Assembly (NCBI RefSeq): GCF_000566685.1
Contig: NZ_AZQN01000002.1
Span: 434,001-498,000, forward strand
DNA from: Dyadobacter tibetensis Y620-1
GTDB lineage: Bacteria; Bacteroidota; Bacteroidia; Cytophagales; Spirosomataceae
Length of the DNA: 64,000 bases
Reading direction: 5' to 3'
The notes beneath the pieces were generated by a model. The model had not been told where the DNA came from, did no database searches, and worked only from the letters and a program-made list of their open reading frames with translations. The translations under genes and the position numbers were made by a program. Shown in pieces: positions 27,357-36,677 of the stretch (position 1 is its first letter; each line of letters opens with the position of its first letter).

Positions 27357-28271
27357 ATGAAAAAGTATCTTCTTTCTATGCTAGTAGTGGCTGGTTCCCT
27401 TATACACGCACAAGCCCAACGCACGCCTCAGGCAAGTCCAGGAGCGACTGTTACCCAAACCGTTGGCGTCACCGATTTTACCGTCAAATATTCCCGTCCA
27501 GGCATCAAAGGGCGTACAGCCTTTGCCGATAGTTCCGTACTAGCACCTTTGAATCAATTATGGCGTACTGGAGCCAACGCAGCTACTATATTAGAGTCCA
27601 GTAGTGATTTTCAATTTGGTGGCCGGGCCGTCCCAGCGGGGAAATATGCGGTGTTTTCCATTCCTTCCGGAGGGGCATGGACCGTTATTCTCAATAAAAA
27701 TGTAAATCAGGGAGGAACGGCTAATTATAGTCAGTCCGAAGATGTGGCTCGGATCCAGGTAGCCCCTCAGTCTAGCGAATTTACAGAAACATTTACCATC
27801 GATTTCTCAAACATTTCCGATAGCTCGGCCATGTTAAACTTGTCGTGGGCGTCGGTAAAGGTACCAGTTCCATTATTGATTGATACGGAAACACTGACCA
27901 TGGCTGGCCTAAATAAGGCCGTTGCTGAAAAGCCCGAAGATCCCGCCGTTCTGCAAAACGCCGCGGGTTATATGCTTAACAAGGGTAAGGATTTGGGACA
28001 GGCGCTTTCTATGGTCGACAAGGCTATTGGAATTAAAGAAACCGTTATGAATCTGTGGCTTAAGGCCCAAATTCTTGGCAAGATGGGAAAAGTTGCTGAA
28101 GCGATACCCTTTGCTCAGAAAGCGTTGAACTTAGGAGAAAGCTCTGGAGACCCTTCATTCGGTTTCTTAAAAGGACAGATTGAAAAAGGGATAAGTAGTA
28201 TGCAAAGTAGCCTGCCAGAAATGAAGAACCTGGCTCCCGCCGTTAAAAACAAATTAAAAAAGAAGAAGTAA
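27357..28271 (+). CDS. DUF2911 protein with C-terminal TPR-like repeats
   Basis: A 304-residue exported protein with signal peptide MKKYLLSMLVVAGSLIHAQA. Residues 22-165 form the DUF2911 domain (PQASPGATVTQTVGVTDFTV, then KYSRPGIKGRTAF, then LWRTGANAATILESS and WTVILNKN). The last 120 residues are helical with TPR-like pairs (LNKAVAEKPEDPAVLQNAAG and AEAIPFAQKALNLGE) and end in a poly-Lys tail. DUF2911 has no known function and is widespread in Bacteroidota. It is divergent from the Nudix gene and ends at a long bidirectional hairpin. Confidence 0.88.
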   Translation: MKKYLLSMLVVAGSLIHAQAQRTPQASPGATVTQTVGVTDFTVKYSRPGIKGRTAFADSSVLAPLNQLWRTGANAATILESSSDFQFGGRAVPAGKYAVFSIPSGGAWTVILNKNVNQGGTANYSQSEDVARIQVAPQSSEFTETFTIDFSNISDSSAMLNLSWASVKVPVPLLIDTETLTMAGLNKAVAEKPEDPAVLQNAAGYMLNKGKDLGQALSMVDKAIGIKETVMNLWLKAQILGKMGKVAEAIPFAQKALNLGESSGDPSFGFLKGQIEKGISSMQSSLPEMKNLAPAVKNKLKKKK

Positions 28272-28324
28272 ATAGCGTAGAGTCGGTAAATCTGGATTGC
28301 ACCTTAGTTTATCTGACCCGCCTG

Positions 28325-28368
28325 ATAACAGAGAAGGCCTGCTCGCACCAGCAGGCCTTCTCTGTTAT
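28325..28368. terminator. Long bidirectional hairpin between convergent genes
   Basis: A perfect 19-bp stem (28325-28343 with 28350-28368) encloses a 6-base loop, between the ends of the DUF2911 gene and the TRIC gene. It lacks a T run, but stem strength and position suggest transcription end or 3'-end protection for both genes. Confidence 0.7.
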
Positions 28369-28392
28369 AAACATCACCGGAGAACGAGCGAG

Positions 28393-29001
28393 CTATCGAA
28401 AAAAAACTGGCACACTCCATTTATATTTTACTGCGAAGATGCGTAGGATTATAATCACAGAAGCTGCTACGATAAAAGCTACATTGCGGCCAGCCCCCAT
28501 CCAGTTGAGAAATAAATAGGTACATGCCCCGGTAAAACAGGCAGTGGCATATACCTCTCTGCTATAAATAATAGGCATTTGATTGGTCATTACATCTCTA
28601 ATTACTCCGCCCATTACTGCTGAAAAAACACCCATTATGGCTGCAATTTCAGGACGTACACCGAGATGTAGCGCTTTTTCTGTACCTACGATAGTAAATA
28701 AGGCAATCCCCCAGGTATCGAAAAAAAACAGGGTTTTACGTAGTCCAATCAAATATTTGTAGAAAATAAAAGTGGCCAAAATCCCTACGATAATAGCATA
28801 TATAATGGTGATATCACTGATCCACACCAATGGATAACTATCCAAAAGGATGTCCCTCATGGTACCGCCCCCTATGGAGGTAATAAAGGCAGTGAAGGAT
28901 GCACTAAACCAGTCCTGGTGTTGCTGATCCCGCACGGCCAAAGCACCGGAAATAGCAAAAGAAACGGTACCGATTATTTCGAGGATATATTGTATGTTCA
29001 T
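28393..29001 (-). CDS. Trimeric intracellular cation channel (TRIC/UPF0126) family protein
   Basis: A 202-residue membrane protein with seven predicted helices built as two three-helix repeats plus one. The duplicated glycine motifs GGGTMRDILL (about 41-50) and GGVIRDVMTNQMP (about 130-142) are the family signature, and the FAISGALAVRDQ start is typical. Bacterial homologues form trimeric potassium-permeable channels in structures; the physiological role is unclear. It lies 138 bases downstream of thyA on the same strand. Confidence 0.92.
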   Translation of the reverse strand: MNIQYILEIIGTVSFAISGALAVRDQQHQDWFSASFTAFITSIGGGTMRDILLDSYPLVWISDITIIYAIIVGILATFIFYKYLIGLRKTLFFFDTWGIALFTIVGTEKALHLGVRPEIAAIMGVFSAVMGGVIRDVMTNQMPIIYSREVYATACFTGACTYLFLNWMGAGRNVAFIVAASVIIILRIFAVKYKWSVPVFFR

Positions 29002-29139
29002 GATGGCGGCACTGTAAAAATGCAGATGCTACTGAAATTTGGTTAAAATACCATCCTAGCCATGCAGGCACGACGGAATACATTGCACGCTAAATGATTG
29101 AATTTTAAAATCGCAGCCCAGCCCTGGAAAGATGAGCTA

Positions 29140-29961
29140 CTAAACAGCCACAGGTGCCTTAATTCCTGGCCATGGATCATAGTTTTCCAGTTGGAAGTCT
29201 TCGTATTTAAAGTCCAAAACGCTTTGAACGTCTTCATTAAGCTTCATCTGAGGTAATGCTCTGACACTACGGCTCAACTGAAGGTTAACCTGCTCCAGGT
29301 GGTTCACATAAATATGGGTATCTCCTCCAGTCCACACAAAATCCCCAAGGTCCAGATTACATTCTCTGGCGACCATCATGGTTAATAATGCATAACTCGC
29401 TATATTAAATGGAACCCCTAAAAAGACATCGGCACTGCGTTGATAAAGCTGGCAGGAAAGCTTCCCACGGGTCTCCCCCGCATCTGTGTCGGGAGGCGCA
29501 ACGTAAAATTGAAATAACGCATGACAAGGATGCAATTTCATCAAATGCAGCTCAGCAGGATTCCAGGCAGAAACGATAATTCTCCGCGAATCAGGATTTG
29601 TTTTCAGTTGTTTGATAACCTCCATCAACTGGTCTACCGACTCTCCATTAGGAGCAGACCAGCTCCGCCATTGCTTGCCATATACAGGTCCCAGATCACC
29701 ATTTTCGTCGGCCCATTCATCCCAGATAGAAACCCCTTGATTTTTCAAATAAGCGATATTCGTATCTCCTTGCAGAAACCATAACAGCTCATGGATAACC
29801 GACTTCATATGTACTTTCTTGGTGGTTACCAAGGGAAAACCTTCTTGGAGGTTAAATCGCATTTGATAACCAAAAACACTAATGGTCCCTGTTCCGGTAC
29901 GATCTGTCTTTCTAACACCTGTATCCAGTACGTGTCGTAATAAGGCCTGATATTGTTGCAT
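29140..29961 (-). CDS. thyA: Thymidylate synthase
   Basis: Converts dUMP to dTMP using methylene-tetrahydrofolate. The 273 residues are full length, with the nucleophile C146 in [13 protein letters not shown], the RTGTGT loop near 21, [11 protein letters not shown] near 125-135 and [21 protein letters not shown] short insertion ([11 protein letters not shown]) follows the active site. Dihydrofolate reductase, often next to thyA, is not here. A 12-bp inverted repeat lies 20 bases before the start codon. Confidence 0.97.
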   Translation of the reverse strand: MQQYQALLRHVLDTGVRKTDRTGTGTISVFGYQMRFNLQEGFPLVTTKKVHMKSVIHELLWFLQGDTNIAYLKNQGVSIWDEWADENGDLGPVYGKQWRSWSAPNGESVDQLMEVIKQLKTNPDSRRIIVSAWNPAELHLMKLHPCHALFQFYVAPPDTDAGETRGKLSCQLYQRSADVFLGVPFNIASYALLTMMVARECNLDLGDFVWTGGDTHIYVNHLEQVNLQLSRSVRALPQMKLNEDVQSVLDFKYEDFQLENYDPWPGIKAPVAV

Positions 29962-29980
29962 GTTTACATTATATAAATTA

Positions 29981-30006
29981 GACGTACTTCAGTTCTGAAG
30001 TGCGTC
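29981..30006 (-). promoter_or_regulatory. Inverted repeat in the leader of thyA
   Basis: GACGTACTTCAG and CTGAAGTGCGTC pair with a single mismatch around a 2-base centre, between the OsmC stop codon and the thyA start. It may be an operator for a dimeric regulator, a leader hairpin, or a weak terminator for the OsmC gene. Confidence 0.35.
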
Positions 30007-30067
30007 ATCGGATAAGATAAAAATATATGATGCCCTACCCTGATTATTTCTTAAATATTCCTGTTCC

Positions 30068-30493
30068 TTAATCTATGATTTCCACACTGTGGGTAATGGT
30101 AGCCAAGGCTTCAAGCTGAGCCGTGGCCGAGCAATATTTTTCCATGGACAAATTGATAGCCCGATTGATTTTGCTTTCATCCAAATCCACTCCTTTTAGT
30201 CTAAAAGTTAAATGAATAGTGCGGAAAGGGCTCCTTTTAGTGCCCTCTTCTTCGGTCCTATCTCCATCGGCCACAATACGAAAATCTGTAATTTCCTGGC
30301 GTTGCTTTTTAAGAATTAATACCACATCGATAGCGCTACAACTGGCCAGCCCCATAAGCAAGAGTTCCATAGGTCGAACCCCAGCGTTCTGACCTCCTAT
30401 TTCTGGGGAGCCGTCGGTATGCACTTTAATGGACGATGAACCCGTTCCTTCAAAGTGAAATGCGTCATCGACGCGTACCATTTCAATTTTCAT
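30068..30493 (-). CDS. OsmC/YhfA family protein
   Basis: A 141-residue protein of the OsmC family, which includes thiol-dependent peroxidases. The two expected cysteines are present, one in GLASCSAIDVVLILKKQ near 51 and one in MEKYCSATAQL near 125. The arrangement and the RPMELLLMGLASCS segment are closest to the YhfA-like subgroup, whose substrates are unknown. It has its own minus-7 element upstream and is divergent from phhB. Confidence 0.9.
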   Translation of the reverse strand: MKIEMVRVDDAFHFEGTGSSSIKVHTDGSPEIGGQNAGVRPMELLLMGLASCSAIDVVLILKKQRQEITDFRIVADGDRTEEEGTKRSPFRTIHLTFRLKGVDLDESKINRAINLSMEKYCSATAQLEALATITHSVEIID

Positions 30494-30568
30494 ATCGTTT
30501 ATTTACTGATAATATACCAAAACAAGAACCTGAGCTAATCTCTAAAACCGAAATAGCTCAAAAAACAG

Positions 30569-30576
30569 CAAAGATA
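30569..30576 (-). promoter_or_regulatory. Candidate minus-7 promoter element of the OsmC gene
   Basis: On the minus strand this reads TATCTTTG, an exact TAnnTTTG match, about 76 bases before the OsmC start codon. The minus-33 region is poor (TTTA at a slightly long spacing). Confidence 0.45.
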
Positions 30577-30723
30577 GAAGTAGTCTATTCAGGTACCTAA
30601 ATTATTATAGATAATAATCAATAAGAATCCTTGTATCTTCGTACAACCATTCCTGAGCGTATTTAGTTTTGTCTCTAAGTTAAATTAATTACAAATCGGG
30701 ATCAACCTCAAACGACAGAGATC

Positions 30724-30975
30724 ATGTGGAAAGAACAGGACGATCAACTCATCAAAACCTATATCTTTAAAGACTTTAAAGAGGCATTTGCATTCATGCA
30801 GGATGTAGCCCTGATAGCCGACCAAATGGATCATCACCCCTGGTGGGCGAATATGTATAATGAAGTAAAATTTGCCCTAAGCACCCACGATGCCGGCAAT
30901 AAGGTCACAGAAAAAGACCATACTCTAGCCGCAGCAATCGATAAAGCCGCAAGTCATTACCCTTATAAATCCTAA
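30724..30975 (+). CDS. phhB: 4a-hydroxytetrahydrobiopterin (pterin-4a-carbinolamine) dehydratase
   Basis: An 83-residue member of the PCD/DCoH family, which dehydrates pterin-4a-carbinolamine produced by aromatic amino acid hydroxylases. The active-site signature is [13 protein letters not shown] at 36-48, followed by [13 protein letters not shown] at 54-66. The protein is slightly short but complete. No phenylalanine hydroxylase gene is adjacent. Many bacteria carry PCD alone, where a role in folate or molybdopterin chemistry has been proposed. It is followed by rsmI after 37 bases. Confidence 0.9.
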   Translation: MWKEQDDQLIKTYIFKDFKEAFAFMQDVALIADQMDHHPWWANMYNEVKFALSTHDAGNKVTEKDHTLAAAIDKAASHYPYKS

Positions 30976-31012
30976 AACGGCAGCACAGTCGACCGTTTTG
31001 TAAATTGCCATA

Positions 31013-31702
31013 ATGAAGCTATATATAGTACCCACTCCCATAGGAAACCTGGAAGACATTACGCTACGGGCCATTAATATTTTAAAAACCGCTGACGTGG
31101 TGCTTGCTGAGGACACCCGGACCTCTGGTCATTTACTGAAGCATCTGGGAATTTCCAAACCCATGCAGAGTTACCATATTCACAACGAACATCAGTCTGT
31201 GGCCAGGGTGATAGAGCGGATCAAAAAAGGAGAAACCCTAGCCCTAGTCTCGGATGCGGGGACCCCTGCGGTTTCCGACCCAGGTTTTTTACTCGTTCGC
31301 GCCTGTATACAGGCAGGCATTGAAGTAGAATGCTTGCCCGGACCTACGGCCTTTGTACCCGCCCTAGTGAACTCGGGCCTTCCAAGCGATCGTTTCGTTT
31401 TTGAAGGTTTTTTACCCCATAAAAAAGGTCGGCAGACACGAATTCAAAATCTCCTGGACGAAGAGCGCACGATGATATTTTACGAGTCTCCTCACCGGCT
31501 TGTGAAAGCTTTGCAACAATTTTCTGAAGCATTTGGCCCAGATCGCCCTGTTTCAGTTTCCAGAGAGCTTACCAAGCTTTATGAAGAAAATGTTCGGGGT
31601 ACTTTAGCGGAAGTAACGGCCCATTTTGAGGCCAAAACCGTTAAAGGAGAGATTGTCATCGTACTTGGTGGCAAACCAAATATAAAAAAGCAATCGGACT
31701 GA
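31013..31702 (+). CDS. rsmI: 16S rRNA (cytidine-1402-2'-O)-methyltransferase
   Basis: RsmI methylates the ribose of C1402 in the decoding centre of the 16S rRNA. The 229 residues have the family start LYIVPTPIGNLEDITLRAI, then AEDTRTSGHLL, VSDAGTPAVSDPGFLLVR and CLPGPTAFVPALVNSGLP, all of the tetrapyrrole methylase fold. The C-terminal helical extension of some RsmI proteins is absent, which is common in Bacteroidota. It begins 37 bases after phhB and is followed by the DUF4105 gene after 43 bases, so a four-gene transcript through the inositol monophosphatase is likely. Confidence 0.95.
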   Translation: MKLYIVPTPIGNLEDITLRAINILKTADVVLAEDTRTSGHLLKHLGISKPMQSYHIHNEHQSVARVIERIKKGETLALVSDAGTPAVSDPGFLLVRACIQAGIEVECLPGPTAFVPALVNSGLPSDRFVFEGFLPHKKGRQTRIQNLLDEERTMIFYESPHRLVKALQQFSEAFGPDRPVSVSRELTKLYEENVRGTLAEVTAHFEAKTVKGEIVIVLGGKPNIKKQSD

Positions 31703-31745
31703 TTATTGCAGCCCAATATTATTATACCATCCATTATTACCTCCT

Positions 31746-32948
31746 ATGTACTCAAAAAATTTCTTTAGGATCATCAATTTTTCACTAATATTAACTGTGC
31801 TCTCCTGGGCAGCCAGGGGAACGGTATATTCCCAAAGCCTGTCACCGGAAACTCAGGTGAGTCTGGTGACTGTAGGCCCTGGAACCGAACTTTACTCTGG
31901 TTTTGGTCATAGCGTTCTATGGTTTAGTGATCCGCTTACTGGCATGGACAAGGCCTATAGTTACGGTACCTTTAGCTTTGAAACGGGGAACTTTTATATC
32001 AAATTTCTCAGAGGAACCCTGCCCTATACCATATCTGTAGCTCCCTTAGCCCCTCAAGCGGCATACTGGCAAGCAGAAAATAGGTCTATAAAGCAACAAA
32101 TCCTGAATCTATCGGCTCAGCAAAAGGAGAAATTATACCAATATCTGGAAACCAATTATCTTCCGGAAAACAGGGAATATCAGTATAAATTTTTCTACGA
32201 TAACTGTGCTACCCGGCTAGGTCTGGCTGTTCAGGCCGCTTGTGGAGACAGCTTAAACTACCCGGGATATCCGGGGGAAAAACGGAGCTTCAGAGAATGG
32301 ATAGACCAATATGCTTATGTTCAAAACCCTTGGGCCGATTTTGGTATGGATTTGGCCATAGGAGCTCCATCCGACGAAGAAGCTACGGCCATTCAGGCCA
32401 CCTTCTTGCCAGATAATCTTAGTGAAGCATTCAACGCTGCTTCTATCAAAACAGACTCCAGCAACGTACCATTGGTACAGACGGAACGCATTCTATTCGA
32501 GGCAACAGCAGTAGCGTACGAAGAAGTGTTTACGCCCAGGAACTTCTTTTGGGCATTAGCTCTGCTGGTCGTAGCATATACGGTTTGGCAACTTAAAACC
32601 AACCGAATCAATATCTTATTAGACAAAATCCTGTTTACCATCTGTGGGCTTATGGGCTGGTTCATACTCCTGTTATGGTTCGGGACTAACCATGGAGTAA
32701 CTACTTTTAATTTCGATATTCTCTGGGCATTCCCATTTTGGATTCCTATTATTTTTATGATCTCAAAAAATAGTAGACCAGTCTGGTTTCAATATTTTTT
32801 GGTTTTTTATGGATTTCTCCTACTTTGTGCTACCAGTATATTAGAGAAACATAATCTGGTGTTGATACCCATCCTGGTCATGTTGATTGCGAGGGTATAT
32901 TATCTTAATAATTCACTTTCTCAAATCCCTGTCAAAAAGGAATCCTGA
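31746..32948 (+). CDS. DUF4105 membrane protein
   Basis: The 400 residues start with a signal peptide and continue with the DUF4105 domain (VSLVTVGPGTELYSGFGHSV, then YSYGTFSFETGNFYIKFLRG, then YKFFYDNCATR), in which the His and the YDNC motif recall NlpC/P60-like active sites. The C-terminal 150 residues hold about five membrane helices. Function is unknown; an envelope peptidase or amidase has been suggested only by motif analogy. The stop codon overlaps the next start (TGATG), so the inositol monophosphatase is translationally coupled. Confidence 0.88.
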   Translation: MYSKNFFRIINFSLILTVLSWAARGTVYSQSLSPETQVSLVTVGPGTELYSGFGHSVLWFSDPLTGMDKAYSYGTFSFETGNFYIKFLRGTLPYTISVAPLAPQAAYWQAENRSIKQQILNLSAQQKEKLYQYLETNYLPENREYQYKFFYDNCATRLGLAVQAACGDSLNYPGYPGEKRSFREWIDQYAYVQNPWADFGMDLAIGAPSDEEATAIQATFLPDNLSEAFNAASIKTDSSNVPLVQTERILFEATAVAYEEVFTPRNFFWALALLVVAYTVWQLKTNRINILLDKILFTICGLMGWFILLLWFGTNHGVTTFNFDILWAFPFWIPIIFMISKNSRPVWFQYFLVFYGFLLLCATSILEKHNLVLIPILVMLIARVYYLNNSLSQIPVKKES

Positions 32949-33742
32949 TGATGAATCTAGAACAACTCACAAAGCAAACCATTGACATTGTAAAACTTGC
33001 CTCAACCTTTATCCAACAGGAGGCTGCCCTTTTTAGCACTGAAAAAATTGAATACAAGGACCTTAATAATCTGGTTTCCTACGTAGACAAGGAGGCGGAG
33101 AAGATCCTGATAAAAGAATTAAGAGAACTTCTGCCGGAGGCAAGCTTCATTACCGAAGAAGGCATGTCGGGAATGGAGCCGAATCCGGAAGCCTTAAATT
33201 GGATAATCGACCCCCTGGATGGCACCACCAATTTCATACATGGTATACCCATATATTGCGTCAGTGTGGGATTGGCTCGGGGAAAGGATCTATTGCTAGG
33301 TGTGATTCACGAACCTAGCTTGGACGAAGTCTTTTGGGGATGGAAGGGAGGTGGCTCTTACTGCAACGACCGTCGTATGGGTGTTTCGTCGGTTACTTTA
33401 CTGCAAGAAAGTCTGATCGCCACTGGCTTCCCTTACTATAAATTTGAGAAGCAGAAACGCTATATGTATATTCTTGAGCTTCTCATGCAAAAAACGCATG
33501 GCATCCGGCGAATGGGCGCAGCAGCCGTGGACCTGGCATATGTAGCAGCAGGTCGGTTCGAGGGATTTTATGAATATAATCTTAACTCCTGGGACATGGC
33601 AGCCGGGGTCCTGCTGATTAAGGAAGCCGGAGGCACGGTAACTGATTTTTCGGGCGGAGATAACTATCTCTTTGGTGGGGACATCATTGCAGGTTGTGGC
33701 TCACACCGCGAGTTACTGGAGACCATCCGGGAGCATTTCTGA
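32948..33742 (+). CDS. Inositol monophosphatase family protein
   Basis: A 264-residue magnesium-dependent phosphatase. The metal site is visible as E70/E71 (FITEEG), D88 and D91 in WIIDPLDGTTNFIHGIP, and the Asp of NSWDMAAGVLLIKEAGG. In bacteria this family acts on inositol-1-phosphate, histidinol phosphate or nucleotide-derived phosphates; the substrate is not evident here. The start codon overlaps the stop of the DUF4105 gene, with a second ATG directly after it at 32951. Confidence 0.93.
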   Translation: MMNLEQLTKQTIDIVKLASTFIQQEAALFSTEKIEYKDLNNLVSYVDKEAEKILIKELRELLPEASFITEEGMSGMEPNPEALNWIIDPLDGTTNFIHGIPIYCVSVGLARGKDLLLGVIHEPSLDEVFWGWKGGGSYCNDRRMGVSSVTLLQESLIATGFPYYKFEKQKRYMYILELLMQKTHGIRRMGAAAVDLAYVAAGRFEGFYEYNLNSWDMAAGVLLIKEAGGTVTDFSGGDNYLFGGDIIAGCGSHRELLETIREHF

Positions 33743-33807
33743 ATTCTCTTCAGAAGTACAAAAAATGAAAATACAGTACCAGAGAATTAGCATTCTAAAA
33801 AAAAGTA

Positions 33808-34350
33808 ATGATGGATATCAATAACCTGCAATTCCCTATTGGCCCCTTTGTGGCTCAGCACCCCTATACTGACGAACAGAATAGGACTAACATTCAAATT
33901 ATCAGCGCATTACCTTCCAAATTCATCAATTTGCTTGGAGACTGGGATGCTGAAAAGCTGAATACACCTTACCGACCCGGGGGATGGACCGTTCGGCAGT
34001 TGGTTCATCATGTCGCTGATAGCCATATGAATGCATATATAAGATTTCGATTGGCCCTTACCGAAGACAATCCGACCATAAAGCCCTACCAGGAAGAATT
34101 ATGGGCCGAATTGCCCGATGCGCAATCGGCACCCGTCGATCTATCTACGCAACTCCTCAGATACATTCATCTTCGCTGGGTGCTGTTACTGAACTCTATG
34201 AATGAAGCCGATATGGCACGAACCTATACACACCCGCAGTCGGGCAAGACCTTCCGACTCGACGAAGTGATCGCTCAATATGCCTGGCATAGTGAACACC
34301 ATTATCAGCACGCTTTCCAGTTGGCATTAAGGAACAATTGGAGCCACTAG
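33808..34350 (+). CDS. YfiT/DinB-type bacillithiol transferase-like metal-dependent protein
   Basis: A 180-residue four-helix DinB-fold protein. The metal-binding histidines are visible in QLVHHVADSHMNAYIRF near 69 and YAWHSEHHYQHAF near 160. The start LQFPIGPFVAQHPYTDEQ and RPGGWTVRQLVHHVADSH are typical of the YfiT group, which includes the bacillithiol S-transferase BstA. If the activity is kept, it conjugates bacillithiol to electrophiles. The next gene starts 14 bases after its stop codon. Confidence 0.85.
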   Translation: MMDINNLQFPIGPFVAQHPYTDEQNRTNIQIISALPSKFINLLGDWDAEKLNTPYRPGGWTVRQLVHHVADSHMNAYIRFRLALTEDNPTIKPYQEELWAELPDAQSAPVDLSTQLLRYIHLRWVLLLNSMNEADMARTYTHPQSGKTFRLDEVIAQYAWHSEHHYQHAFQLALRNNWSH

Positions 34351-34364
34351 TTCGTTAAGGAATT

Positions 34365-34517
34365 ATGGACATACAAACGATTGTAGTTTTCTTGCTCTTC
34401 TTAATGGCAGTAGGCTTTATAGGTCAAAAACTCTATAAAAGCCTAGGTTTGAAAGATGGAGGAGGCTGTTCCAAAGGATGCGGATGCTCAGTGGATAAAC
34501 TCGAAAAAAGCAAATAG
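34365..34517 (+). CDS. FeoB-associated-like Cys-rich membrane peptide (50 residues)
   Basis: A short frame of 51 codons starting MDIQTIVVFLLFLMAVGFIG. One transmembrane helix (about 4-21) is followed by a basic turn (QKLYKSLGLK) and a Gly/Cys cluster GGGCSKGCGCSV near 32-43, then a charged end. This is the layout of the small FeoB-associated Cys-rich membrane proteins, which usually sit beside feoB in ferrous iron uptake loci. No feoA or feoB is in the window. The coding pattern, the 14-base distance from the YfiT gene and the terminator right after it support a real gene. Confidence 0.75.
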   Translation: MDIQTIVVFLLFLMAVGFIGQKLYKSLGLKDGGGCSKGCGCSVDKLEKSK

Positions 34518-34529
34518 ACTTTGGTTGAT

Positions 34530-34569
34530 ACAAAAAACGGCGAGCCATGTTGGGTTCGCCGTTTTTTGT
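34530..34569. terminator. Bidirectional terminator between the Cys-rich peptide gene and acs
   Basis: A perfect 14-bp stem (34530-34543 with 34556-34569) whose ends are A and T runs, followed by ATTTTT on the plus strand. It serves both convergent transcripts. Confidence 0.88.
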
Positions 34570-34582
34570 ATTTTTAAGAAAA

Positions 34583-36472
34583 CTATAATGCTCCCTCCTT
34601 AATTTCCTCTACAATAGCCGGATCCAGAAGTGTACTGGTATCCCCTAAACTATCGAAGTCTCCCTCTGAAATCTTACGTAGAATTCTTCGCATAATTTTA
34701 CCGGAACGTGTCTTCGGGAGTCCGCTAACAAATTGAATTTTATCGGGCTTAGCAATGGGACCAATTACCCTTGAAACCGTTGCCGCGATGCCTTTGCGGA
34801 ACATTTCCGGATCTTCCGGTTTCTGGTCAGTAATGATAAAGGCATATATTCCCTGCCCCTTTATATCGTGTGGATAGCCGACGATGGCCGATTCAACCAC
34901 ACCCAAATGCATATTAATAGCATTTTCGACTTCGGCCGTACCAATCCTATGACCCGATACATTAAGCACATCATCTACACGCCCTGTAATACGATAGAAC
35001 CCATCCTCATCTCTCAGACAGCCATCTCCTGTAAAATACATACCGGGGTAGGTAGAGAAATAGGTTTGCTTGTTACGCTCCGCATCCCCATAGATCGTGC
35101 GAATAATCCCAGGCCAGGGAAACTTAATGCACAGGTTACCAGAGACATTATTCCCTTCCAGTTCATCTCCCTTTTCATCAACCAACACCGGCTGAACGCC
35201 AGGTAAAGGTAAGGTGGCAAAAGAAGGTTTCTCAGGGGTGATTCCAGCCAATGGTGAAATCATAATACCACCTGTTTCAGTCTGCCACCAAGTATCGACT
35301 AATGGGCATATATTGCGGCCAATATTCAATTTGAACCAATGCCAGGCTTCCTGATTTATAGGCTCACCCACTGAGCCTAGTTTTTTCAGGGAGGTGAGAT
35401 CATGGTCTTTCACAAAATGCAGGCCATATCCCATAAGCGATCTGATTGCCGTAGGAGCCGTATAGAGGATATTGACCTTATGCCGCTCTACAATTTTCCA
35501 AAACCGACTCGCATCTGGGAAGGTAGGTACTCCTTCGAATATCACCGAGGTGGCTCCCGCACACAGTGGGCCATATACAATATAACTATGTCCGGTTATC
35601 CAGCCAATATCTGCAGTACAAAAATGAATTTCTCCAGGATCATATTGAAACACATTCGTAAAGGTATATGTCGCGTAGATCATATAACCCCCACAGGTAT
35701 GAACCACTCCTTTTGGCTTACCCGTACTCCCAGAGGTATAAAGAATAAACAGAGGATCTTCGGCATTCATGGGCTCGGCAGGGCAGTTGGAATCGACATG
35801 TTTCACCTCTTCTTCCCACCAAAGGTCGCGGCCTTTGAACATAGAAACTGGTGTTCGTGTCCGCGCCATAACGATCACCTTCTTTACGCTGTCGCATTGC
35901 TCAAGGGCGTCATCGACGGTATCTTTCATCGGTATGACCTTAGGACCCCTGAAAGCACCATCTGAAGTAATTACCATGACGCACTGGGCATCGTTGATAC
36001 GATCAGCAATAGAGCGCGCCGAAAAGCCTCCAAATACTACCGAATGTATTGCTCCTATACGGGCACAAGCCAATACCGCAACGGCCAACTCGGGTACCAT
36101 GGGAAGATATATACAAACCCGATCTCCTTTTTTGACTCCATGTTTTTTCAGGACATTAGCAAAGCGGCAGACCCGATCGTGCAGCACTTTATAAGTAATA
36201 TTCACCGCCTGATCGTCCGGATCGTTTGGCTCCCATATCAGGGCAGGTTGATCGCCCTTATCGCCTAGGTGCCGGTCTAGTGCATTTTCGGTGATATTCA
36301 GCTCTCCGCCCTCAAACCATTTCGTAGTACCCTGGGTAAAATCCCAGTTCAATACTTTTTTCCATGGCTTTCTCCAAGTAAATTGCTGGGCGATCTCTGC
36401 CCAAAAACCTTCGGGGTCTTCGACACTCTGATTATAGGTGTCCTGATATTCTTCAAAGGTTCTAATTCTCAT
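34583..36472 (-). CDS. acs: Acetate--CoA ligase (AMP-forming acetyl-CoA synthetase)
   Basis: Activates acetate to acetyl-CoA through acetyl-AMP. The 629 residues have the Acs-type N-terminal segment ([19 protein letters not shown]), the AMP-binding loop [17 protein letters not shown], the [14 protein letters not shown] motif that shapes the acetate pocket, [21 protein letters not shown], and the acetylatable lysine in [15 protein letters not shown] near 595. It is slightly shorter than E. coli Acs (652). It is a single-gene unit with a shared terminator and 205 bases to the divergent methyltransferase gene. Confidence 0.96.
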   Translation of the reverse strand: MRIRTFEEYQDTYNQSVEDPEGFWAEIAQQFTWRKPWKKVLNWDFTQGTTKWFEGGELNITENALDRHLGDKGDQPALIWEPNDPDDQAVNITYKVLHDRVCRFANVLKKHGVKKGDRVCIYLPMVPELAVAVLACARIGAIHSVVFGGFSARSIADRINDAQCVMVITSDGAFRGPKVIPMKDTVDDALEQCDSVKKVIVMARTRTPVSMFKGRDLWWEEEVKHVDSNCPAEPMNAEDPLFILYTSGSTGKPKGVVHTCGGYMIYATYTFTNVFQYDPGEIHFCTADIGWITGHSYIVYGPLCAGATSVIFEGVPTFPDASRFWKIVERHKVNILYTAPTAIRSLMGYGLHFVKDHDLTSLKKLGSVGEPINQEAWHWFKLNIGRNICPLVDTWWQTETGGIMISPLAGITPEKPSFATLPLPGVQPVLVDEKGDELEGNNVSGNLCIKFPWPGIIRTIYGDAERNKQTYFSTYPGMYFTGDGCLRDEDGFYRITGRVDDVLNVSGHRIGTAEVENAINMHLGVVESAIVGYPHDIKGQGIYAFIITDQKPEDPEMFRKGIAATVSRVIGPIAKPDKIQFVSGLPKTRSGKIMRRILRKISEGDFDSLGDTSTLLDPAIVEEIKEGAL

Positions 36473-36677
36473 AATAAATTATAGATTATCTTTTAATGGT
36501 AAAGGAATTTCGAGGTGAAATTATAATTTTCAATCGGTTAGTCCTACTGAATTAAAAAATCATTTAGCCTTACTACCGATGGGATCGTATATTGCAGCGT
36601 AAACGGGCATGTATGCCCAAAAATATGCCTGATATGGCACTTAAAACACCTCTCAAATCATTTCGGGGTACTACAGA

